Positions 1 through 8,587 are shown, numbered from the stretch's first letter. The stretch is 64,000 nt of DNA from Saprospiraceae bacterium (GCA_020848695.1 JADLHT010000022.1:1-64000), one strand, 5' to 3'. Translations and numbers: made by a program. The notes: a model not told the origin generated them from the letters alone.

Positions 1-63
1 ATCCTGCGCACTATTATTCCCAAGCCAACGGAACCCCCATGTCCAAAATCCCATAATATCCAT
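1..63 (-). CDS. N-terminal fragment of an unidentified protein, cut by the window edge
   Basis: The minus strand reads an ATG at 63 followed by 20 open codons, rich in Trp, Phe and Gly (MDIMGFWTWGFRWLGN...), up to the left boundary. A TATCTTTG box lies 17 bp upstream of the ATG on the same strand, the spacing seen for other genes in this window. The family cannot be recognised from 21 residues. It could be a chance opening, but the adjacent promoter-like box favours a real gene. Confidence 0.4.
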   Translation of the reverse strand, partial: MDIMGFWTWGFRWLGNNSAQD

Positions 64-79
64 AAAATTCCAATTTATA

Positions 80-87
80 CAAAGATA
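80..87 (-). promoter_or_regulatory. Bacteroidota -7 box (TATCTTTG)
   Basis: The minus-strand octamer matches TAnnTTTG and precedes the ATG at 63 by 16 bp. No clear -33 TTG was identified. Confidence 0.35.
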
Positions 88-125
88 TTTTAAGAATTCA
101 ATCTTACAGGGTGCTCAAAAATTTC

Positions 126-133
126 TACTTTTG
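126..133 (+). promoter_or_regulatory. Bacteroidota -7 box (TACTTTTG)
   Basis: A plus-strand TAnnTTTG octamer lies 33 bp before the ATG of the small ORF at 167. It is back-to-back with the minus-strand box at 80-87, so this looks like a divergent promoter pair. Confidence 0.3.
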
Positions 134-166
134 TATTCACTGTATTCCTAAATGAAATAATTCTCC

Positions 167-337
167 ATGATATCCACTCCAAGTATTAAAGAGATTCCCT
201 ATATCTTATCTTCCATCTCGGGGCCTGTCCAACTCGAAAAGTTGATCCGATCTTATTATTTCTATTCTTGTAAAATCAACTTTCCTTGGAGTTATCGGCA
301 ACTCTATGACGACAGTGCAAGCAACAACCGACAGTAA
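167..337 (+). CDS. Small ORF (56 aa), possibly a truncated gene
   Basis: An ATG at 167 opens 56 codons ending in TAA at 335-337. The predicted peptide is rich in Ser, Tyr and Ile and has no recognisable domain. A promoter-like TACTTTTG lies upstream. The last 12 or so codons lie to the right of the 11-bp repeat at 291-301, so the reading frame may be an older gene whose 3' part was replaced when the amidase segment arrived. It may also be non-coding. Confidence 0.3.
   Translation: MISTPSIKEIPYILSSISGPVQLEKLIRSYYFYSCKINFPWSYRQLYDDSASNNRQ
291..301 (+). repeat. Left copy of imperfect 11-bp inverted repeat (GTTATCGGCAA)
   Basis: GTTATCGGCAA here is a 10/11 inverted match to TTGCCTATAAC at 2071-2081, so the two bracket the amidase gene. 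The words resemble the GTTRRRY/RYYYAAC core-site logic of integron cassettes. No complete attC hairpin was resolved, and a chance match is possible. Confidence 0.35.
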
Positions 338-345
338 TATATTTG
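338..345 (+). promoter_or_regulatory. Bacteroidota -7 box (TATATTTG) before the amidase
   Basis: This TAnnTTTG octamer ends 28 bp before the amidase ATG at 374. It lies inside the bracketed segment, so the gene would carry its own promoter. Confidence 0.45.
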
Positions 346-373
346 AACATTCAATTCATTGACAAAAAATAAA

Positions 374-2002
374 ATGAAACCCAAAACAAAAAAAAATCTG
401 AAATGGACAGGAATCATTCTCGGTTCTTTAATCTTGATTGTAGTCGCATTAGGACTATATGTAAATTCCATTATTCCAAAATTCAACAGTGTGCCTGTTG
501 TACTACAAAATGAGTTGCTTGAAAAACCATCGAAATCTTTTCTGATGGAAGGAAAGTTCATTTACAAGAGTGCAAGTGAGCTTACGCGGATGATTAGAAA
601 CCATCAGGCAACTTCGCTTGAGATTGTAACGGAGTTCATCAACAACATCAAGAACAATAACTACAAATACAATGCACTCATATTTCTTCGTGAGCAGGAG
701 GCATTGCAGGAAGCAAAACTTGTTGACGAAGCCATTGCCAAAGGCGACACCATAAACAAGCCATTACTCGGAGTTCCTGTAACAATCAAAGAAATGTTTT
801 GGGTAAAAGGTTCTCCATCCACTTTGAATTCAAAAATGTATGGTTTCATTGCACCGCGTAATGCAATCATTGTAAATCAGCTTCGCAATGCAGGTGCAAT
901 TATTCTCGGCACGACCAATGTTCCTTATATGCTTGGCGATTATCAAACCATTGGAGAAGTTTATCCAACTGCAAGCAATCCGTTTGACACCACACGAACA
1001 CCCGGTGGCAGCACCGGTGGTGGTGCAGCAGCAGTAGCTGCCGGATTTTCTCCGTTTGAATTGGGCAGCGATTTGGGAGGAAGCATTAGAGAACCTGCTG
1101 TGTTCTGCGGCTTGTGGTCGCTGAAACCTACATATGGTGCCCTGAATATTACTGATGGCACAAGCCCCGACTCTGCATTTGTATATAACAGAATGGCGTT
1201 AGTATCTCCCGGACCTTTGGCAAGAACATCGGAAGATTTGGAATTGATGTGGAAGGTATTAGTGAATACACCGATTGATAAAAGATTTCAGAAACCTATT
1301 GAATGGAAACCTGCATCGGCAAAAAATCTAAACGAGTATAAAATTGCATGGATAGATGAGTGGAACACAGCAAACGGAGCTATAAAAATCAGCAGCGAAA
1401 CAAAACAAAAACTTTCTGTCCTGATTGATTCGCTGAAACAACATCAGGTTGTTACGGAGAAAAAAGCACCTGATATTTACAACGAACTGGATAAAATGTT
1501 TTTGCGAACATGGGGTTATCAGTTTGGCGAAAACCAGCCGTGGTTGTTGCGAAAGTTTATTGAGTGGGATTTTGCAAGTAAGATAAAAGCAGAGGCAGGA
1601 AACTATAAATCCTTTCAGGATGCCATTCAGGATGCAAGCGATACAGGTTGGGAAAAAACAGAAGCAGACAGAAGAGTGTTGATTGAGAAATGGGAAACCT
1701 TTTTTAAGGATTATGATTTTTTCATTTGTCCTGTTACTTATGATGCTGCATTTAAAAAACAGGAATCATGGAAACCAATTTCAGCCGATGATGGAAAAAC
1801 AGTAGCATACACCAAATACATACCTTATGCATACATCATCAATTCAACAGGTCATCCAGCGATAACTATTCCGCTTGGATTAAACAGCAAAGATTTACCA
1901 ATAGGAGTTCAAGTAATTGGAAAGAATTTTTCCGAAAATGAATTATTGCATTTTGCAAAACTACTAGAACCACTGTCACCAAAATTTCAAAAACCGAACT
2001 GA
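374..2002 (+). CDS. Membrane-anchored amidase (amidase signature family)
   Basis: This 542-residue member of the amidase-signature family hydrolyses carboxamide bonds; the substrate cannot be read from sequence. The Ser-cisSer-Lys triad is visible as Lys139 (VTIKE), Ser213 (GGSTGGG) and Ser237 (DLGGSIREPA). Residues about 12-33 form one hydrophobic helix preceded by Lys residues, which suggests an N-terminal anchor with the enzyme outside the cytoplasm. The frame also opens at a TTG at 359, but the ATG at 374 fits the promoter spacing and gives a normal positively charged N-terminus. GatA is unlikely because of the anchor and the lack of gatB/gatC. The gene is isolated, bracketed by an imperfect inverted repeat and next to a transposase relic, which suggests acquisition. 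Confidence 0.88.
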   Translation: MKPKTKKNLKWTGIILGSLILIVVALGLYVNSIIPKFNSVPVVLQNELLEKPSKSFLMEGKFIYKSASELTRMIRNHQATSLEIVTEFINNIKNNNYKYNALIFLREQEALQEAKLVDEAIAKGDTINKPLLGVPVTIKEMFWVKGSPSTLNSKMYGFIAPRNAIIVNQLRNAGAIILGTTNVPYMLGDYQTIGEVYPTASNPFDTTRTPGGSTGGGAAAVAAGFSPFELGSDLGGSIREPAVFCGLWSLKPTYGALNITDGTSPDSAFVYNRMALVSPGPLARTSEDLELMWKVLVNTPIDKRFQKPIEWKPASAKNLNEYKIAWIDEWNTANGAIKISSETKQKLSVLIDSLKQHQVVTEKKAPDIYNELDKMFLRTWGYQFGENQPWLLRKFIEWDFASKIKAEAGNYKSFQDAIQDASDTGWEKTEADRRVLIEKWETFFKDYDFFICPVTYDAAFKKQESWKPISADDGKTVAYTKYIPYAYIINSTGHPAITIPLGLNSKDLPIGVQVIGKNFSENELLHFAKLLEPLSPKFQKPN

Positions 2003-2070
2003 CTTTGAACTTGACTTCAACAAGCATAGGTGTAAACTTCAAATCACAACACTTTGGACAGACAGAAGAA

Positions 2071-2081
2071 TTGCCTATAAC
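2071..2081 (+). repeat. Right copy of imperfect 11-bp inverted repeat (TTGCCTATAAC)
   Basis: This is the partner of 291-301 (10 of 11 positions match after reverse complementing). It lies about 70 bp past the amidase stop and just before the transposase remnant. Confidence 0.35.
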
Positions 2082-2169
2082 AGCGGTGACCATTGCACAA
2101 CCAATAGAAAGTGAAAAAGTTAGGGTCAAATTTGAAAAAATATGGCTACTGAAATTCTACAATCTGATT

Positions 2170-2727
2170 TTAAATATTTAGTGATAGGTTCCAGTATTGA
2201 TACTTAGAGTAAAGGATTTTTAAATTATTGAACTTTTTTATTGTTTTTTCAATTTTATTGAAGCTTTGGGCGAAGGTTTTTGTTTTTGGATTGCAATGCT
2301 TCATGAGTTTTTTGAGATTATAGCATAGCGATGCCATGAGGGTATGTTTATTAGCCGCTTCAATTCCTTGTGTATGCACTCTTCTCATACCAAGGAAATT
2401 CATTAATGTTCCTAAGACAGGTTCTACGGTTTTGGATCTGATTTTACTCATTCGTTTGGCATAGCTTGTTTGTAATTTGCTATGCATTTTATCTTATAAG
2501 GGTTTGTAAATGGAGTCGTCAAACTTTTTGAGTTTTGTTGTTATTCCACAGCAACTTTCTCTCAATGGACAATTTTCACAGATGCTTTCACTGCTGCGAT
2601 AGGTTTTCTTTTGATATCCTTTGCTGTCGGTTCTTTGACCCTTGTATGGAAGTATTGCGCGATTACCTCTTTGACATTCATATTGATCTAATTGTTTGTT
2701 GGACGGGAACGTAGGTATATTTCCTTC
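2170..2727 (-). pseudogene. Decayed IS1182-type transposase, C-terminal part
   Basis: The minus-strand translation from 2727 down to 2170 reads as the C-terminal third of an IS1182/DDE_Tnp_1-type transposase. It has a Cys-rich stretch (SICENCPLRESC), then a conserved tail (SKTVEPVLGTLMNFLGMRR and the LCYNLKKL ending). An in-frame TAA at 2494-2496 separates the two parts, where a Tyr codon would be expected, and another in-frame TAA stands at 2728-2730. The N-terminal catalytic part is missing and no terminal inverted repeats were found. This is a non-functional relic; only 105 codons after the internal stop remain open from an ATG. Confidence 0.75.
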
Positions 2728-3012
2728 TTATGGAGATTTTACAGAGAACTTATAGTTTATAAATGAGTATTTATTTCAAATTTTTTATTGAGTTTCGTAG
2801 TGAGTTTCATAAGTCCAATAAAATCAAGTGCTCCCGAATAATTCTAACGCAAACATGGCTGGTGAGAATAAAAATTTGAGGATGAGGAAGTATTTGAAGG
2901 CATTTTGGCTTGTAATAAAAAGACATATATAGAATCTGAAGTAACTAAAATCTTGAATTCAAACCTTGGTTAAACGATTATCAAGCCCTTATAGTAAAAT
3001 ACAAATTTCAAA
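2728..3012. other. Gene-poor stretch between transposase relic and moeA
   Basis: No convincing gene is visible. Short fragments are open on the plus strand, such as 33 start-less codons at 2872-2973, but none has a start, a promoter box or a recognisable family. It is probably debris associated with the mobile element. Confidence 0.5.
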
Positions 3013-4188
3013 TTAAGTAATAATCCTTACCATAACCGGATCATTGGGTCTGAATATTTCTTTATCCTCTTCCAATTCAATTATACAATCGGCCATTGCA
3101 AAAGAATTCATTTTAAAGCTTTCCTGATCTGACAATATTGACACACCAGTTGTGCCTTTTTTTCCTTTTAGAAAATAGCTCAATCCGGTTTTTTTAATAA
3201 AGCCATTTGTCAAAAGGAGTTGTTCGCGTTTAAAATATTCTTTCCGGGTGAATAATCCGATTGCGTCTGCTACATACTCATAAAAACAGGTTAGAGCGGA
3301 TGCCGGATTTCCAGGTAACCCAAAAATTAAAGTACGATTAACGATACCAAAATAAAATGGCTTACCTGGCCTTTGCTTCACCTTATGAAATACTCTAGTT
3401 ACTCCACATCTCTCTAATGCAAGACTAACAAGATCGTAATCACCTACAGAAACACCTCCTGTCAGAATGATTATGTCATGGTGAATAATTCTATTAATGG
3501 CTTGCATAATATCATCTAGCGAATCATCTACCGTTTCTATTGAGCTTGGGTTAATTCCAAGTTGCATCAAGGCTGATTTTAAGCCAAAGGAATTGGATTC
3601 AAATATTTTTCCGGGTTCTAACTTCATTCCAGGCTTTACCAATTCTTTACCTGTTGTAATAATACCTACTGAAGGATTTGCAAAAACTTCTAGGTTTGCA
3701 ATACCGAGTCCGGAAAGAAATGAAATCGCAGGCGGAGTAAGTCTTTGTCCCAACTCCAGAATAAGATCACCTTTTCGCGTCTGTGAACCTTGCAATCTTA
3801 TATTGTCTCCTTTAGTAATTTTATTAGCTCTGATCTTAATATGATTTCCTTCCCGAATTATATTTTCCTGAATGACAATGGTATCAACTTGATGTGGCAC
3901 GGCTGCTCCTGTAAAAATTCGAACTGAATTTCCTTTCTCCAAAATTCCGGAATAATTATTTCCTGCCAGTATCTCTCCCACTACCGGCAAATCTGATATT
4001 CCATCCCATTCTTCAAATTTGAATGCATAACCATCCATTGCTGATTGATTAAAATGAGGAAGATCTACAGGAGAATAAACTGTCTTAGCAATTGTGTAAT
4101 TTAGCGCAACATCCAGCGATAAGTTAACGATTCTACTATTGACAGAATACTTACTGATCTCATTTCTTGCTTCTTGTACTGATAACAT
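3013..4188 (-). CDS. moeA: Molybdopterin molybdenumtransferase MoeA
   Basis: MoeA inserts molybdate into adenylylated molybdopterin, the last common step of molybdenum-cofactor synthesis in the cytoplasm. The 391 residues match the usual family length. Family motifs are present: DGYAF at 52-56, GGVSVGDYD at 244-252, PGKPFYFG at 274-281 and LPGNPAS at 291-297. The gene starts at an ATG 26 bp after the end of the DUF2867-type gene and is the last gene of the minus-strand moaA group. The cofactor is needed by the NarG encoded upstream, so a job in nitrate reductase maturation is a strong inference from context. Confidence 0.95.
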   Translation of the reverse strand: MLSVQEARNEISKYSVNSRIVNLSLDVALNYTIAKTVYSPVDLPHFNQSAMDGYAFKFEEWDGISDLPVVGEILAGNNYSGILEKGNSVRIFTGAAVPHQVDTIVIQENIIREGNHIKIRANKITKGDNIRLQGSQTRKGDLILELGQRLTPPAISFLSGLGIANLEVFANPSVGIITTGKELVKPGMKLEPGKIFESNSFGLKSALMQLGINPSSIETVDDSLDDIMQAINRIIHHDIIILTGGVSVGDYDLVSLALERCGVTRVFHKVKQRPGKPFYFGIVNRTLIFGLPGNPASALTCFYEYVADAIGLFTRKEYFKREQLLLTNGFIKKTGLSYFLKGKKGTTGVSILSDQESFKMNSFAMADCIIELEEDKEIFRPNDPVMVRIIT

Positions 4189-4214
4189 ATGATTATTGTA
4201 ACAAACTCAATTTC

Positions 4215-5660
4215 CTACTTACCGGCAATTCTTTTTATCATATTCCTAAATATAAAATAATGAAAAGGAAGCATACTATACCAATAATTCCTTCCCATAA
4301 TACCTTTTGGTCGGAATGTTGCTGTTTGTTTAAGAATACAACGATTATCATTATTAATAATCGAAAATTCCAACCAAGCTTCACCGGGAAGTTTCATTTC
4401 TGCAAATAAAAGTAATCGGTGATGCTTTCTATCGGCTACTAACACCCTCCAAAAATCTATCGTATCACCAGGTTGAATATCAACACTGCTTCTTCTACCT
4501 CTGCTAATGCCTACACCACCGGAAAGTTTGTCAAGAATGCCTCTGACTCGCCAGAGTAAATCTGCATAATACCAACCCTGACTCCCACCAATTCCAAAAA
4601 ATCTATCTGATATTTCACCAATTTTACTTCTATCAATTTCAATCCACTTCCTATCCCGATAACATCCATTTTCAGGCACTTCAATATAATCATTAACGTC
4701 CAGATCAATTAAGCTGCTGGATGCTGCATCTGTCCAACTGGATATTACCATATTCTGCTCAATTCGCTCAAAAGCCATCTTGATAGCATCGACGTAGGTA
4801 ATCAGTTCCTGCGGAATTATTTCTCTAATAGAAAATTCTTTGCAAACTACATCATTCTTCATACTTGCGACTAATTGTTTAGCAATAGTAATATTAGCAG
4901 ATGTACTTAATGCAATCCACAATACTGAAAGCTGAGGAAAAACAACAGGTACAGTAAAAATATATCTTTTGTAACCTCTTACCTTTGCAAATTCCAACAA
5001 CATTTCTTTATAGCTAAGAACATCAGGACCTCCGATTTCAAAAATTCGATCGAATGTTTTTTCATTCAACAGACTATGTTGAAGATAATAAATTACATTT
5101 CGAATTGCAACTGGTTGACACTTAGCATTTAACCATCTTGGAACCAGCATTATTGGAATTTTTTCAGTCAAATCTCTAATTATCTCAAATGAAATACTTC
5201 CTGAACCTACAATAATTCCAGCTTCAAAAATGGTATAAGGTATTCCCGAATTTATCAAAATTTCTCTAACATTTTTTCTCGCCATCAAATGTTTAGAAAG
5301 ATGACTATCGTTGCTTATTCCGCTTAAGTAAATGATCTGCTTAACCTGAGTCAGTGTCGCTACAAGTACAAAACAACCGGCAGCTCTTTGTTCATATTCT
5401 TTTAAAGTGGTAGAAGTATCTCCTAATGAATGAATAAGATAGTATGCTGCATCAAATTGCTTTTTATTGAAATGTTGTAAGGCATATTCCGGTTGAAGAA
5501 AATCAAATTCAATAATTTTAATTTTTGATTCAAGACTAGCAGGAAGTTTAAATCTTTTCTTGTCTCTGACAACACAGGTTACTTCATGGCCCCCTTCAAC
5601 AAGTACAGGCAATATTCTTCTTCCGATATATCCATTGGCTCCAGTAAGTAAAATTCTCAT
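4215..5660 (-). CDS. NAD(P)-binding epimerase-like protein with C-terminal DUF2867
   Basis: This 481-residue cytoplasmic protein has an N-terminal Rossmann fold with the nucleotide motif GANGYIGRR at residues 7-15. It resembles atypical short-chain dehydrogenases of the YbjT type. The C-terminal part, from about residue 330, matches the DUF2867 style (GIGGSQGWYYADLLWRVRG, then IDFWRVL, then a LLLFAEMKLPGEAWLEF strand). Its reaction is unknown. It sits between moaA (14 bp gap) and moeA (26 bp gap) on the same strand, which suggests co-transcription. A link to cofactor synthesis or nitrosative stress would be inference only. Confidence 0.8.
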   Translation of the reverse strand: MRILLTGANGYIGRRILPVLVEGGHEVTCVVRDKKRFKLPASLESKIKIIEFDFLQPEYALQHFNKKQFDAAYYLIHSLGDTSTTLKEYEQRAAGCFVLVATLTQVKQIIYLSGISNDSHLSKHLMARKNVREILINSGIPYTIFEAGIIVGSGSISFEIIRDLTEKIPIMLVPRWLNAKCQPVAIRNVIYYLQHSLLNEKTFDRIFEIGGPDVLSYKEMLLEFAKVRGYKRYIFTVPVVFPQLSVLWIALSTSANITIAKQLVASMKNDVVCKEFSIREIIPQELITYVDAIKMAFERIEQNMVISSWTDAASSSLIDLDVNDYIEVPENGCYRDRKWIEIDRSKIGEISDRFFGIGGSQGWYYADLLWRVRGILDKLSGGVGISRGRRSSVDIQPGDTIDFWRVLVADRKHHRLLLFAEMKLPGEAWLEFSIINNDNRCILKQTATFRPKGIMGRNYWYSMLPFHYFIFRNMIKRIAGK

Positions 5661-5674
5661 AATCTACTTTTGAA

Positions 5675-6658
5675 TTAACCACCAATGTGAATCATGCTTC
5701 GATTTTGAATCTTAGAAGTATCGTCTAACAAATCCTGATTATTCAATTGCCCACCTAATGATTCATGCTTATCCCAAATACACTGCTTAATTAACGGAAC
5801 TATATCTTCTTGTCTTCTTAATGCACTTAAAATATCTACCTCAGTTTGTGAAAATAGACAATTCTTCATTTTGCCATCTGTAGTTAATCTCATACGATTA
5901 CATCCGTTGCAAAAAGGTTTGGTCATTGTACTTATAATGGCGAATGTTCCTTGATATCCCCGAACCTTGTACTTTCTTGCAGTATCATGCTTATCATTAA
6001 ACAGTGTATCGAATTCAAATTGCGAAGCAATTAAATGCAACATTTCATCGTGTGAAAAAATATCTTTATCCATCCAGTGATTACCTTTAAAGGGCATAAA
6101 CTCAATAAATCTTACCTGCAAAGCTGTATTCTTAGTCCATTCCACAAACTCTAAAATTTCAGAATCGTTTATCCCCTTCATGACTACAGTATTAATCTTA
6201 ACCTGAAATCCATGATCCAGTAGTAGTTGTATATTTTGCAATACTATATCAAACTCATCTCTTCCGGTAATGAGTTTGTTTTTAGACCGATTTAAAGAAT
6301 CAAGGCTGACATTAACTGATTTAATACCTGCTTGTTGAAAAACATCTAAGAATTCATGAATAAAAACTCCATTAGTTGTGATGGTAATTTCAATTGAATA
6401 TTTCGACAGTCTTCGTATAATATCTTTCGCATCTTTACGAACCAAAGGTTCGCCTCCGGTCAATCTGATCTTGTTTACACCCAAGCGAATAAATACCGAA
6501 GCAATCTGATCGATTTCATCTGCAGTCATCTTGTTGCAATTGGAAAAATAACCTTTTGGCAGATCAACAGGATTACAATAGGTACAACGAAGATTACACT
6601 TATCAGTTAGTGAAATTCTAAGATAATTATGGTTTCGATTAAATTGATCTGTCAGCAT
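5675..6658 (-). CDS. moaA: GTP 3',8-cyclase MoaA (radical SAM)
   Basis: MoaA uses S-adenosylmethionine and two 4Fe-4S clusters to convert GTP to 3',8-cyclo-GTP, the first step of molybdopterin synthesis; MoaC completes it. The radical-SAM motif is Cys21-x3-Cys25-x2-Cys28, followed by the SAM-binding LTGGEP near residue 67. The C-terminal substrate cluster ligands are Cys250, Cys253 and Cys267. The protein ends in the Gly-Gly needed for activity (residues 326-327). The 327-residue length is typical. It is separated by 20 bp from the hemerythrin gene upstream. Its partner genes moaC-mogA, moaD and moaE are on the other strand beyond the nar genes. Confidence 0.96.
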   Translation of the reverse strand: MLTDQFNRNHNYLRISLTDKCNLRCTYCNPVDLPKGYFSNCNKMTADEIDQIASVFIRLGVNKIRLTGGEPLVRKDAKDIIRRLSKYSIEITITTNGVFIHEFLDVFQQAGIKSVNVSLDSLNRSKNKLITGRDEFDIVLQNIQLLLDHGFQVKINTVVMKGINDSEILEFVEWTKNTALQVRFIEFMPFKGNHWMDKDIFSHDEMLHLIASQFEFDTLFNDKHDTARKYKVRGYQGTFAIISTMTKPFCNGCNRMRLTTDGKMKNCLFSQTEVDILSALRRQEDIVPLIKQCIWDKHESLGGQLNNQDLLDDTSKIQNRSMIHIGG

Positions 6659-6678
6659 CAGATAATAATAGTATGCGA

Positions 6679-7380
6679 TTAGTTCAATGTGCTTAATTCA
6701 ATTGAAAAATATTTTTTCATACGATAAGAAATCTTATCATAATCATCCTGAGTTAGATATTTATGAGCTAATGGAAATACAACATTATCTTCTCTAAAAA
6801 TATGAAGACGCAGCATTTCAACAAGCGAAAGACCCTGTTCTGTAGCTGTATCAATCAAAATAGCATAAGATGCTCGATCTGAAATTCTTGAAGCGATGCT
6901 AAGCAAATTAAATACAAGAGTTACTAATTGCATCATTTTAATATGATCGTTCTCCAGCATATCGACTGCAGTCTCAGGAATGAGTCCTGTGCTGTGTTCA
7001 CCTTGATCAATCATCCTGTCATGTATAAAAGGGAATAATATTCTTTCTTCTTTTAAATTATGCAGGACAATTTTATCATCAAGAAATTCAAAAAACTCAC
7101 CCAACTTTTTATTTGCTTCTCTGCTTATGCCGTGCTTTTTTATATCAAGTAAGGTATTTTCCAATTCATCAATTTTAATCATTGCACTCTTATGCTCATC
7201 AATAAAGAGTTTTAAAATCGGGTGCAACTCATCAAAAGGGACTGCTTCAGCTGAAGGAGGCCGGTAGGCATCCGGAGGATCCATAGGGGAATAGATAGGG
7301 TCACTCCCACTATCTTTTTCTACAAATCGTTTGATATAATCCGACTCTAAATTTTCCTGATTATTAAAAATATTATTCAT
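6679..7380 (-). CDS. Hemerythrin-domain protein (HHE di-iron), nar-associated
   Basis: This 233-residue soluble protein carries a hemerythrin-type four-helix domain. The usual His/Glu ligands can be traced: His in LFIDEHK (near residue 59), HNLKEERILFPFIH (near 107-120), a central LENDH, and a late HIFREDNVVFPLAH. Such proteins bind O2 or NO or help repair iron-sulfur clusters (RIC/ScdA type), but the ScdA N-terminal domain is absent. The first 50 residues are Pro-rich and probably disordered. Its place between a TDT channel and moaA inside a nitrate respiration cluster suggests handling of NO formed from nitrite. That role is inference. Confidence 0.82.
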   Translation of the reverse strand: MNNIFNNQENLESDYIKRFVEKDSGSDPIYSPMDPPDAYRPPSAEAVPFDELHPILKLFIDEHKSAMIKIDELENTLLDIKKHGISREANKKLGEFFEFLDDKIVLHNLKEERILFPFIHDRMIDQGEHSTGLIPETAVDMLENDHIKMMQLVTLVFNLLSIASRISDRASYAILIDTATEQGLSLVEMLRLHIFREDNVVFPLAHKYLTQDDYDKISYRMKKYFSIELSTLN

Positions 7381-7477
7381 TATTACTATACTAAATTAAA
7401 TTGTATCACTCAAAAAAAATTCTACTTTATCTATCTCAATACTAAACTTTAACTGGACAACATTCTTGAAAGTTAAA

Positions 7478-8569
7478 CTATAAAAACCTGGCTGTAAATG
7501 TACTCAATTTTATACTTCGAATCATACCAATAAATGTTATTAACCATGCTAACAATGATATATAGACAAAAAATTTGGAAATAGGAATTAAGAAAGGAAT
7601 ATGCAATGCATCAGCCATTCTAAAGGTACAAACAGTATACATGCCCTGAGGAAATACAGCACCCCAATAAAGGGGATCATATTTTAAAGGATATTTCTTA
7701 TAATAATGTCTCCAAACCGCTAAAATTATAAGCATGGGAATCCACCAGGTGCCGGTTGCCCAATAAAAGACCGTAAAACCTTTCATAAAGGGAAGAAGTG
7801 ATTGAATAAAAGGAGCATCGGGAGAATTAAGGATCAAAACGGATCCCGCTAATGTTGAAATGGCCATAGCACCCATATTAATCCAATAAGGCGGTGCAAG
7901 ATCGTCAGGTGAAAATTTAAAAAAGGTGTAGCGATAGAATATCAATGATATCATCCAAATATAAAACATTCCTCCCCATAACCACATAGAAAGTGCGAAA
8001 AAGTTCACTTCTATGCGATAAGGTTGATTAAGATGTGTTGCAACCAATGCACTTAGAATAGATACCGATTGTGTTGCAACAATTGCTGTAAGCCATGCTC
8101 CGGTTATTCCTTTATCTAAAGTTGGCTTATCCTGTTTTATGGTTAAGGTTGTAAAAATCAAATAAGTGAAGAAGATCCACAGCAAAACACCTACGATTAG
8201 AAATAAAACTGCCAATTGATGATTATCATATAATATAATGTACTGGCTTCCCAAGACACAGGTTGAGGCAACTGTTGTAAAAAAACCAGGGCTTCTCATA
8301 TGGTTAGTTAGGTCACTAATTATCTCTTTTGGAAACCAGAATAACCTTAGAAAAGATAAAAGCAACAATATGATATAGAATGAATTATTTAAAATAAATA
8401 AGACATTGGCAATAATTTTCAATTCAAATAAAAAGGCTGCAATTGAAATTATTCCTGTAGCCATTACCAACGCAAAATAGGCTGGATTAAAATTCTTAAC
8501 TTTCAGTTTGAACTTGGTTTCGAAATTATTCTCCTCGTGAAAGTTTTCTATTTTGTAATTATCTATCAA
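7478..8569 (-). CDS. TDT-family (TehA/SLAC1-like) channel or C4-dicarboxylate transporter
   Basis: This 363-residue integral membrane protein has about ten hydrophobic segments. It starts with the family-typical NPAYFALVMATGI near residue 29 and later carries GTWWIPML. The tellurite-resistance/dicarboxylate transporter family includes TehA, malate permeases and SLAC1-type anion channels, some permeable to nitrate. The frame begins at TTG (8569), because no ATG occurs before the first helix, and a TAAGTTTG box ends about 18 bp upstream. It lies between narK and the hemerythrin gene. An anion (nitrite or nitrate) channel role is plausible from context but unproven. Confidence 0.82.
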   Translation of the reverse strand: MIDNYKIENFHEENNFETKFKLKVKNFNPAYFALVMATGIISIAAFLFELKIIANVLFILNNSFYIILLLLSFLRLFWFPKEIISDLTNHMRSPGFFTTVASTCVLGSQYIILYDNHQLAVLFLIVGVLLWIFFTYLIFTTLTIKQDKPTLDKGITGAWLTAIVATQSVSILSALVATHLNQPYRIEVNFFALSMWLWGGMFYIWMISLIFYRYTFFKFSPDDLAPPYWINMGAMAISTLAGSVLILNSPDAPFIQSLLPFMKGFTVFYWATGTWWIPMLIILAVWRHYYKKYPLKYDPLYWGAVFPQGMYTVCTFRMADALHIPFLIPISKFFVYISLLAWLITFIGMIRSIKLSTFTARFL

Positions 8570-8587
8570 TGTGTATAATTCTACTCA

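Noticed and set aside
2872..2973. 33 open codons (rich in Glu and Lys, vaguely like the start of an ECF sigma factor)
   Set aside because: A stop lies directly upstream, no start codon is present and the peptide ends after 33 residues. There is not enough to support a gene fragment.
7478..8569. Tellurite resistance gene tehA
   Set aside because: Family membership alone does not show tellurite resistance; the nitrate gene context suggests another anion.
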